64,000 bases of DNA from an uncultured Dysgonomonas sp. (GTDB lineage: Bacteria; Bacteroidota; Bacteroidia; Bacteroidales; Dysgonomonadaceae), in the NCBI RefSeq assembly GCF_900079725.1, contig NZ_LT599032.1, positions 4,336,054-4,400,053 of the forward strand, written 5' to 3'. The stretch's first letter is position 1; each line of letters starts with the position of its first letter. Below the pieces are notes generated by a model that worked only from the letters and a program-made list of their open reading frames with translations, was not told the origin of the DNA and did no database searches. Shown piece after piece: positions 9,761 through 16,813 of this stretch. Both the position numbers and the translations under genes were made by a program.

Positions 9761-10630
9761 TTATGGTTTATTGGTATTTCGGTATTGTAAAGGTGTATGG
9801 CCTGTTTGTTTCCTGAAAAAACGGATAAAGTATGATGTATTTTCGTAATTGAGAGACGCAGCTATGTCTGATATGGAATCGGATGTGTATAAGAGCATTT
9901 TTTTTGCTTCTTGTATAAGCTTATTCTGAATAACTTGTTTGGCGCTAATCCCCATTGCGGATTTTATCAGTTCGTTCAGATAATTTGGAGTAATACAGAG
10001 TTTGTCTGCATAATGACGGATAGAATGGTTTTGCTTATATCCGATGTCTACAAGTTTTATAAAAGTGTCGGCATGTCTGTTTTTTACATTTTCGGTATTA
10101 CCGGAAGATGAATTTCTAAGGATATAAATTCTGTCCAGAGATTTCAGTGTCTGATATAGCAACGCTCTTAGTATATGCTTATCTTTTTCCTTATAAGAGT
10201 TTATTTCCTGTTTAATTTCATTTATCAGCCGGAGAGTCTGCCCGGATTCTTCACCCAGACTTAATTTACTAAAAGTATGTGAGTCTCTGAAATATGATAA
10301 GTGTTGCAGAAAATCAGGATCATTGAAGAACGTGAGTAGAAATTCTTTTTCAAATATCAGGGCGTAGCCGTCGGTAATATTGTCGATATCCCACCAGCGT
10401 ATCTGATTAGGCGAGGAGAATATTATATCCCCTTCCTTTACATGATATTCCTTATCATCGATTCTAAACTTTCCATGGCCATCAGTAATCAGCGTAATAT
10501 CGTGATAGCCTAACCTATGGACAGCGTTCTCTTTCAGGTATATCTTTATATCTTTTAACCGGACAACATCAATCAGTAGTTCTTCGCCGTATTTGGTCTT
10601 GTAGAAAGCGTATTGTTCGATCCGGTGCAT
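9761..10630 (-). CDS. AraC-family transcriptional regulator
   Basis: A 289-residue regulator. Residues 20-110 form a cupin-like sensing domain (HDITLITDGHGKFRI, DIIFSSPNQIRWWDI) and the last 100 residues form a double helix-turn-helix with LCITPNYLNELIKSAMG and the second helix pair ISDIAASLNYENTSYFIRFF, ending in the AraC hallmark GHTPLQYR. I chose the ATG at 10630 because longer versions run into the end of the MBOAT gene. No ligand can be assigned. It lies directly downstream of the O-acetylation cassette on the same strand, but a link is only positional. Confidence 0.92.
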   Translation of the reverse strand: MHRIEQYAFYKTKYGEELLIDVVRLKDIKIYLKENAVHRLGYHDITLITDGHGKFRIDDKEYHVKEGDIIFSSPNQIRWWDIDNITDGYALIFEKEFLLTFFNDPDFLQHLSYFRDSHTFSKLSLGEESGQTLRLINEIKQEINSYKEKDKHILRALLYQTLKSLDRIYILRNSSSGNTENVKNRHADTFIKLVDIGYKQNHSIRHYADKLCITPNYLNELIKSAMGISAKQVIQNKLIQEAKKMLLYTSDSISDIAASLNYENTSYFIRFFRKQTGHTPLQYRNTNKP

Positions 10631-10664
10631 AGGATACACATTTTTTAGACTTTCGTGATACCGT

Positions 10665-12191
10665 TTAAAACTGGAAATAGATAAACGGCTGAGGGCCGCT
10701 CGACATAGTAGCATACACCAACCAGAATACTAACCCGGCCAATCCGGCTTTGAACACCAAGGGTGTACTGTTGAATCCGGATTTTACCATGTTCACAAAC
10801 TTTTCAGGTAAGAAATGCATAACATATCCTATAGCAACAAGGATAAATACATTCTTGTATCCTTCGAGTACAATCAGCCAGTCGTGTGGCGCGAATGTCA
10901 GGTTGCCGATACTCATAATCACATCACCGGCCAGTTCGAAACTACCCGCACGGAAGAATATCCAGCAGAAGGCCACGAAGTGGAATGTGAGCAGTATGCA
11001 GATGATACGGGTAAAACGGTTGTCCGGTACTTTTATAAATTGTCTGAAGAAACGCTCTACCACCAATATTCCCCCATGTAATCCGCCCCACATGACGAAT
11101 TTCCATGATGCCCCATGCCAAAGGCCACCGATGAGCATTGTGAGGAAAAGATTTACATAGGTTCTTATTTTCCCCTTACGGTTTCCTCCTAATGAAATGT
11201 ATAGATAGTCACGTAGCCATGATGACAATGAAATATGCCAGCGACGCCAGAATTCGGTGATGGATTGTGATTTATACGGAGTCAGGAAGTTGGGCGGAAT
11301 GGTGAATCCCATAAGTAAAGCCAGCCCGATTGCCATATCTGAATATCCCGAAAAGTCGCAATATATCTGTAATGTGTAACCATATACAGCCATCAGGTTT
11401 TCGAATGCCGTATAACTCAATGGGGAATCGAATACCCGGTCGACAAAGTTGGTCGATATATAATCCGATATGACGGCCTTTTTTATCAGACCTATGAGTA
11501 TGAGGAATATGGCAGTGCTGGTTTCCTCCTTGGTCAAATGCAGTTTTTTGTACATCTGCGGAAGAAAATCCTTTGCCCTGATGATAGGTCCAGCTACCAG
11601 TTTAGGGAAAAAGCTGATGTAGAAGCAGAAGTCGAGGGTAGACCTTGCCGGTTCCATCTGCCTGCGGTAAAGATCCACGGCATAACTAATGGCCTCGAAT
11701 ACGAAGAATGAAATACCGATAGGCAATATTATATTCTGGAACGATAAATCTCCATGGAATATAGCGTTAATATTATCAATCAGGAAGTTTGTGTATTTGT
11801 AATACGATAGCATTCCCAGATTGGCGATGATGATGAGTGCAAGTAACAGTTTCCGGGAAGAAGGTTTCTCTATCTCATACATTTTTTTTGATAAGAGGTG
11901 GGTAACGACTGCGCAAACAACCAGTAGTATATAGTAATTTCCTCCTGCTTTATAATAGAAGAATAGCGAGAAAACGATAATATATATCTTGCGGAAAAGC
12001 TCAAGCTTCTGAGACTTTGTGAGTACATATATAATATAGAATACAAGGAAAAGCCCCAAGAACAACGGGCTATTGAATAGTAACGGGTGTTCGGGATTAT
12101 ATACAAACCACGAATGAATATCCAGTTCTCCAAATAGTCTGGAGATGTAATCGGGAAGATATATATCAGTTATGTTTAACAGTGCTTTCAA
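10665..12191 (-). CDS. MBOAT-family O-acyltransferase (AlgI/DltB-like)
   Basis: Polytopic inner-membrane acyltransferase that passes acyl (usually acetyl) groups from the cytoplasm to an extracytoplasmic glycan. The protein begins near FVYNPEHPLLFNSPLF and has about 11-12 transmembrane helices. The MBOAT core shows CDFSGYSDMAIGLALLMG, TEFWRRWHISLSSWLRDYLY and the catalytic histidine motif GGLWHGASW. No ATG exists in the right place: the nearest ATG upstream (12299) would overlap the preceding gene by 134 bp, whereas a TTG at 12191, after an A/G-rich tract, gives a 26-bp overlap and a normal N-terminus. I use that start with moderate confidence. It is the last gene of a cassette with two SGNH proteins, the usual partners in acetyl transfer. 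Confidence 0.9.
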   Translation of the reverse strand: MKALLNITDIYLPDYISRLFGELDIHSWFVYNPEHPLLFNSPLFLGLFLVFYIIYVLTKSQKLELFRKIYIIVFSLFFYYKAGGNYYILLVVCAVVTHLLSKKMYEIEKPSSRKLLLALIIIANLGMLSYYKYTNFLIDNINAIFHGDLSFQNIILPIGISFFVFEAISYAVDLYRRQMEPARSTLDFCFYISFFPKLVAGPIIRAKDFLPQMYKKLHLTKEETSTAIFLILIGLIKKAVISDYISTNFVDRVFDSPLSYTAFENLMAVYGYTLQIYCDFSGYSDMAIGLALLMGFTIPPNFLTPYKSQSITEFWRRWHISLSSWLRDYLYISLGGNRKGKIRTYVNLFLTMLIGGLWHGASWKFVMWGGLHGGILVVERFFRQFIKVPDNRFTRIICILLTFHFVAFCWIFFRAGSFELAGDVIMSIGNLTFAPHDWLIVLEGYKNVFILVAIGYVMHFLPEKFVNMVKSGFNSTPLVFKAGLAGLVFWLVYATMSSGPQPFIYFQF

Positions 12192-13635
12192 TTTTTCTTT
12201 TTTTCTTAAAGTTATTATATGCGTCAATGAAGTCGGAAGCAAATAACTGTCCTTGAGCCTGATATCCACTGGTAGTGTAGTGGACTTTGTCGCGGGCAAT
12301 CAAACGTGCATACTCTCCTTTGGGCGCGATACCGGATGCTCCACCCATACGTGTATATAAATCCCATACAGGCAGATTACTCAGTCCCATGAGGGCATTA
12401 CTATAGTCGGTAATATAAGTATTTACCCGGCGCCGGCGAAACATGGATGGCGGTGGGGTCATAACTAATACCATTGCGAAAGGGTTGAGCCTTTTTATAT
12501 TTTCTACGAATTCCTGTATCTGATAAATATATTCTGTATCCGATAGCTTCCCGAACGACTCGTTTGTGCCAAAAGACAAGATTACCAGATCGGGTTGGAG
12601 AATAGGCAACTGTTCGAAAAATAACGGATATTTATTATAATCCGATAGTTTTGCTCCATTAACACCTATCGAGTGGTATATGACACCGGGTTTGTCGTTC
12701 TCTATAACGAACCCGTTGAGATTATACATTGGTTGTTTTTCGGCCGGTAAGATAGTAATACGGCTCATCAACGTATCGCTGGTATAGGATGAGTAATAGG
12801 GTTTAGTAACCATACTCACATAGTCTATACTGTCTTTCGCTATATTGGATATCTGGGCTTTAGCTTGTACAGGCTTGGTGCTTCTAGCCCCTGCTTTTAC
12901 CGGGATCTTAAGCCTCTGCTTTGGTCTTATCATATTCGACTTCATACCATTGGCTTTTTTTATCTGTGCTACGGTAACCCCATATTTACGCCCTATTACC
13001 GATAAGCTTTCCCCGCTTTTTACAGTGTGGTATCTCATCCCTATGGTGGATGCGGTGACAGTGCCCGATGACGAAACCTGTAATGGTTCGGCTGTTACGG
13101 ACATTCTGTATTGAGGCTCTTTCGTAGGGTAGATGATTTTTATTTTATTAAATTCATATCCTTCCTGTGTAGATAGTTGCAGGACAAAGTCTTCGGCCGA
13201 GGTATAAAGTGCTATCCCGCTCAGACCCACACCCACATCGGCAACAGGATATACATTCAACAGGCTCTGCCATGTCGCATTACATGTATATTTTACATAG
13301 CGGGGGCCATTCGTTCTTACCAGACTGTAAGGGAATGTAAATCCGAATCCTCCATTTCCGAACTTAAACTGTAAAGCCTCCCGGATTGCATTGGTGAAAA
13401 AATCGGCCTGAATATGTGAATCGCCTATATGCACTATATTTACTTTGCCTTGCTTGTTTTTCTCTAAATTGTATAATTTTTCAAAAACGGCTGATAGTAA
13501 AGCCTGATTAGCAAAAATATTATCACCGCTATCCGTTGTTTCCTTGCTGTCGTATCTACCTTTGGCAGATAGCATGGTTGAAGGCAATAATAAAAACAGG
13601 AAGAATAGGGGTAGTATTTTCTTTGCAAACTTCAT
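12166..13635 (-). CDS. SGNH/GDSL-type esterase or acetyltransferase with an internal LysM domain
   Basis: Secreted 489-residue protein with signal peptide (residues 1-24). The SGNH hydrolase fold is split: block I with the nucleophile S73 (VHIGDSHIQ) is near the N-terminus, the GTN oxyanion block is at 356-358 (LSFGTNES), and the D449/H452 dyad is near the C-terminus (ARDKVHY). A LysM module (about 201-245, YHTVKSGESLSVIGRKYGV to LKIPV) is inserted between them, suggesting binding to peptidoglycan. With the MBOAT and the second SGNH gene it would form a PatA/PatB-like or AlgI/AlgJ/AlgX-like O-acetylation system. The acetyl acceptor is inferred, not shown. Confidence 0.88.
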   Translation of the reverse strand: MKFAKKILPLFFLFLLLPSTMLSAKGRYDSKETTDSGDNIFANQALLSAVFEKLYNLEKNKQGKVNIVHIGDSHIQADFFTNAIREALQFKFGNGGFGFTFPYSLVRTNGPRYVKYTCNATWQSLLNVYPVADVGVGLSGIALYTSAEDFVLQLSTQEGYEFNKIKIIYPTKEPQYRMSVTAEPLQVSSSGTVTASTIGMRYHTVKSGESLSVIGRKYGVTVAQIKKANGMKSNMIRPKQRLKIPVKAGARSTKPVQAKAQISNIAKDSIDYVSMVTKPYYSSYTSDTLMSRITILPAEKQPMYNLNGFVIENDKPGVIYHSIGVNGAKLSDYNKYPLFFEQLPILQPDLVILSFGTNESFGKLSDTEYIYQIQEFVENIKRLNPFAMVLVMTPPPSMFRRRRVNTYITDYSNALMGLSNLPVWDLYTRMGGASGIAPKGEYARLIARDKVHYTTSGYQAQGQLFASDFIDAYNNFKKKRKIESTVKHN

Positions 13636-13651
13636 CAGCAGGTTATTTTCT

Positions 13652-15043
13652 TTATTGTTTCGCTTTAAATTTCGTGTATCCTTTATCTATTTCAGTATAT
13701 ATCAGTTTAGCCACCTTCTTTGAGCCTGAGCCATTGAAGTGGGTATAATCCTTATTGGCCAGTTTGTTATCTACCCAGGTTACCATCGAACCTTTGCCTC
13801 CCATCACTTCATACAAGGATATAAAGCCGGAGTTGGTCTTGCGGGCATAATTCCGTTGCGCATTGGCGAGAGGTACTACAGCTGGGTCGGTTTGCATAGT
13901 TCCGTCTATCTTCAGTGCCCTGTCGGCTGTGGAAATAACTAATATATCGGCATTGGGGAAACATTCATGCAGATTATTCACTACTGTTGTCATATTTCGT
14001 TCGTACCAACTGTAATTAAGTGAACCATAACCTAGTACGTTTGCTCCATAGTGAAGGATTATTAAATCATAATTTAATACCTTGTCGAAAGCATTCATCA
14101 AAGCAGGGTTCAGGATAGATAGTGGCAGGCCAGAATTTCCACGGATCGAAAAATTATCGACATGCACCCCTTCCCCGTTATCGAAATTGAATCCGTAGAT
14201 AGGTATTGAATCTGCGTTATGGAAATTGACCTGTATCGATTTGGCATTGTGGGACGAAAGGGGTAATGTATTTAACAGATTTACCGGATTCAGACTCTTG
14301 CTGGAAACGGAATCTTTATCTGCCGCGACCGTTACATAGGCCTTGTTATTATTACCTCTGCCGTATAGTAGTACAGGATTATTCAGTTGTGTCGAATGCT
14401 TCTGAGATTGAGCTTTATATCTGACCCAATATGCTTGCGCAGGGTCTTTTGCAAAGAAAACCTGCCCGTCTATACCGAATGGCTTCATTGGTTTCTTCAC
14501 TTTTACAAATGATTGGGAGAACCAGTTTTTAGAATACTGGTGCGATATAGATCCTCGGGCTCCTGCCGAAAGCGAAGAGACTGCTACATAACCAACTCCT
14601 TCTCCCCCATAATTTTCCTGAAACTCGCTGCGGACATCTTGTACTATGTAATCTCCGTCATTCATGGAGTCTCCAAAATAGGCGATTCTTACTTTGCCTG
14701 TTTTCGTTTCTTGCAACTCATGCAGTTTAGTATAGAAACGAGTGAGGTTTTGATATCCGTCAGCTGCTAATGCGGGATTGAAATTGGCATCTACTTCCTC
14801 GTAGGTCTGGGCTTTTGTGCTGTCCGATTCTACTATAACCGGGATGTCATGTATTTCTGTCGTATCGCTCTGAGCCATAAGCGCCATGCTATCCATCAGG
14901 ATATTTTCGTTTGCTTCCACGTGTTCCGAAAACAAGCGTTCCGGCAAAACTTCCTTGAAAACTAAAAAGGCTGCTATAGATAAGGCTACGAATAAGATCG
15001 CCTTACCAAAATACGAATTATTAGATGTACTCACAATCAACAA
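13652..15043 (-). CDS. Membrane-anchored SGNH/GDSL-type hydrolase or acetyltransferase
   Basis: A 463-residue protein with one N-terminal membrane anchor (residues 13-30) and a periplasmic SGNH domain. The nucleophile is S126 in AYFGDSMNDGD, the conserved asparagine block is LHYGANVLGYGS, and the catalytic dyad is D432 and H435 in NKDYTHFNGSG. All catalytic positions are present. It is first in the cassette, 16 bp before the LysM-SGNH gene. No ATG fits: the frame opens with TTG TTG ATT GTG near 15043, and the first ATG falls after the anchor, so a TTG or GTG start is likely. A -7 element lies at 15100-15093. Role in acetyl transfer is inferred from the neighbours. Confidence 0.85.
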   Translation of the reverse strand: MLIVSTSNNSYFGKAILFVALSIAAFLVFKEVLPERLFSEHVEANENILMDSMALMAQSDTTEIHDIPVIVESDSTKAQTYEEVDANFNPALAADGYQNLTRFYTKLHELQETKTGKVRIAYFGDSMNDGDYIVQDVRSEFQENYGGEGVGYVAVSSLSAGARGSISHQYSKNWFSQSFVKVKKPMKPFGIDGQVFFAKDPAQAYWVRYKAQSQKHSTQLNNPVLLYGRGNNNKAYVTVAADKDSVSSKSLNPVNLLNTLPLSSHNAKSIQVNFHNADSIPIYGFNFDNGEGVHVDNFSIRGNSGLPLSILNPALMNAFDKVLNYDLIILHYGANVLGYGSLNYSWYERNMTTVVNNLHECFPNADILVISTADRALKIDGTMQTDPAVVPLANAQRNYARKTNSGFISLYEVMGGKGSMVTWVDNKLANKDYTHFNGSGSKKVAKLIYTEIDKGYTKFKAKQ

Positions 15044-15317
15044 TTTAATCTAATGTTTTATTTGATTCTGAAACTATTTTTCTAAAGTTGTGCAAAGCTA
15101 CTTACTTTTCGCTAAAATATATTATGAGAGAATATATTTTAGTGATATTTTACTTTTATGCCAACATATTCAGTTACAACAATCCAATAAAACAATGGTT
15201 CTTTACTGACACAAAAGTATACTCTATCTTTTATATTTTATTATTGTTTTGGTATGCTTGTATCAAATGCAATGTTTGCTGTATGAAATTTATATTTCTA
15301 GTGGTGAAATAGTCCCG
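15044..15317. other. AT-rich spacer holding the O-acetylation cassette promoter
   Basis: This gap separates the first SGNH gene from the Nim-type gene (both minus strand). The minus-strand box TAGCTTTG (15100-15093) fits TAnnTTTG and is about 50 bp before the SGNH start. A 74-codon plus-strand frame here has no recognisable features and is not supported. Confidence 0.5.
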
Positions 15318-15797
15318 TTAATATTTTGCTTTAGCTGTTATGTGTTCTATATTTATCTTGAATGTGGCTGTTCGGCTCCACGATTTATCCATGTACTTTT
15401 CACCAATTTCTTCATATTCCGGTGAATATTTTCTTACCAGCAGGCGCAAGGCTTTTCGTTTTTCGTCATCAGACAAATCCATATCGGCTTTACCAAATAC
15501 GATAACACTTTCGAAGAGTGTTGTGAATTGTTCGGCAATAGGTTTGGTAACGCCTACAACGCAAAATGAAACTTTATTGTTTTCTTTTAAGATATCCAAT
15601 TTCTGTCCTTTGGGTGCGCAATGGAAATAGATGCTGTTGCCCTCTTTGTCAAATGCATAGCTGATAGGTATGCCATAAGCATATCCGTTTTCTGTAGTTC
15701 CTAGGCTCAGGAATCCGTATTCGGAAGTTTGCAGTAGCTCGGTAATGCGAACCTCATCTTCCAGTATTCTGTTTTGTCGTCTTACTTCTCTAAACAT
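15318..15797 (-). CDS. Pyridoxamine 5'-phosphate oxidase-like flavoprotein (Nim-related)
   Basis: A 159-residue protein of the FMN-binding split-barrel fold. It begins MFREVRRQNRILED and shows the family block EYGFLSLGTTENGYAYGIPI, then IYFHCAPKGQKLD and VSFCVVG, characteristic of the NimA-like and PPOX-like group. Some members reduce 5-nitroimidazoles and confer metronidazole resistance; most chromosomal relatives have no proven function, so no resistance is claimed. It is cytoplasmic, has no signal peptide and is not obviously in an operon. Confidence 0.88.
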   Translation of the reverse strand: MFREVRRQNRILEDEVRITELLQTSEYGFLSLGTTENGYAYGIPISYAFDKEGNSIYFHCAPKGQKLDILKENNKVSFCVVGVTKPIAEQFTTLFESVIVFGKADMDLSDDEKRKALRLLVRKYSPEYEEIGEKYMDKSWSRTATFKINIEHITAKAKY

Positions 15798-15798
15798 T

Positions 15799-15892
15799 TG
15801 ATTTCTCCAACCCCTCCAAAGGAGGAGCCTTTGGTTTATATTTATAAAGTTAGCCTCTCTGCTCTCCTCCCTTCGGGGAGGTTAGGAGGGGC
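15799..15892. repeat. Nested hairpin repeats between Nim-like and DUF3316-like genes
   Basis: Two alternative hairpins share bases at 15813-15834: CCTCC-AAA-GGAGG and CCAAAGG-AGGAG-CCTTTGG. A second set, CTCCTCCCTTCGGGGAGG, begins near 15863. Similar CCCCTAAGGGG phrases occur near 35273, so these look like members of a dispersed family. They may also end the DUF3316-like transcript. Confidence 0.6.
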
Positions 15893-16813
15893 TTAGTATC
15901 CGTTCCAATAATTATTTAGGGCTTTCTCTTTTGGGCGTTTTACACCTTCGATAGGAAATCCGATAACAAAATTATTGGTATAATGATGAGTCTGTATATC
16001 GTGAACTTTTGTCTGGTACCATGAACCTAAATACCCCACACGTATAGTGTATTTATTGATTGGAATATCTACGGTAAGATAATTGCGTAATGCTCTTTGG
16101 TTGTGTAACGATGCAAAATTGACTATCTCTACGGTATTGCCTAGCGATATTTCGTAATAGGACTGCCCATATCTCGGTGAAAACAGCATGCCGATAAAAG
16201 GTGTATCCATTTGCCAGCGCACGGCAAACCATTTAAATTTGTAAGATGCTATTACCGAAGCATTCAGGTTGGTATATCCCCGTGCAGTGGCAGGATTATT
16301 CCCGTTTCGTTCGTTGTATAATACTCCGGCGTTGATATCCCATAGTCCGCCCACACCAACTCGTAGTTTATCTGTCTGGTAGACACTGTAATGTCCTCCG
16401 ATCTTATAGCTGAGCAGCCCCCAGTATTCCGTGACATTTTTAGCAGGATTATCACCTTTGGCAAAGTCGAGTTCAAAGATCTGTTGTTTGTAGAATTTAT
16501 AATCGAACCATGTGGTACGGCGCATTTGCTCATACATCAGGTGTATGGAAAATCCTTTGTATTCTAATGGAGACAAATATGTATCATACATATTGGCGGA
16601 GCCAATGGATGCAGTGATGGTGTTGTTGGTGATAAGAGGTTTTGGTATACTTAGACTAGAGTCATCGATAATTGTCGTTTTCTTCTGTGAAGCATAACCT
16701 TCAATCACGACGGCTTTTAGAGAGTCTTCCTTTATTTGGGCAGATATACTGCTGCAAAAAAGTAAATAAGATAATATCCATATAGTTTTACTCTTCACCC
16801 TCCTTATCTCCAT
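15893..16813 (-). CDS. Secreted outer-membrane-like protein, DUF3316-like
   Basis: A 306-residue protein with a hydrophobic signal peptide ending near SSISAQ. The rest alternates polar and aromatic residues in the style of an outer-membrane beta barrel (ASIGSANMYDTYLSPLEYKG, RGYTNLNASVIASYKFKWFA, TIRVGYLGSWYQ) and ends in an aromatic residue. It resembles the DUF3316 family of Bacteroidales. The start ATG overlaps the end of the topoisomerase gene by 26 bp, so it is translated from the same message. Function is unknown; the downstream position may only reflect shared transcription. Confidence 0.7.
   Translation of the reverse strand: MEIRRVKSKTIWILSYLLFCSSISAQIKEDSLKAVVIEGYASQKKTTIIDDSSLSIPKPLITNNTITASIGSANMYDTYLSPLEYKGFSIHLMYEQMRRTTWFDYKFYKQQIFELDFAKGDNPAKNVTEYWGLLSYKIGGHYSVYQTDKLRVGVGGLWDINAGVLYNERNGNNPATARGYTNLNASVIASYKFKWFAVRWQMDTPFIGMLFSPRYGQSYYEISLGNTVEIVNFASLHNQRALRNYLTVDIPINKYTIRVGYLGSWYQTKVHDIQTHHYTNNFVIGFPIEGVKRPKEKALNNYWNGY

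Noticed and set aside
10631-10714. Longer AraC regulator starting at 10714
   Set aside because: This start would overlap the MBOAT gene by 50 bp and adds residues unlike an AraC N-terminus; the ATG at 10630 fits better.
15088-15312. Small plus-strand frame of 74 codons in the spacer
   Set aside because: Extremely AT-rich, no signal peptide or family feature, and it overlaps the promoter region of the minus-strand cassette.
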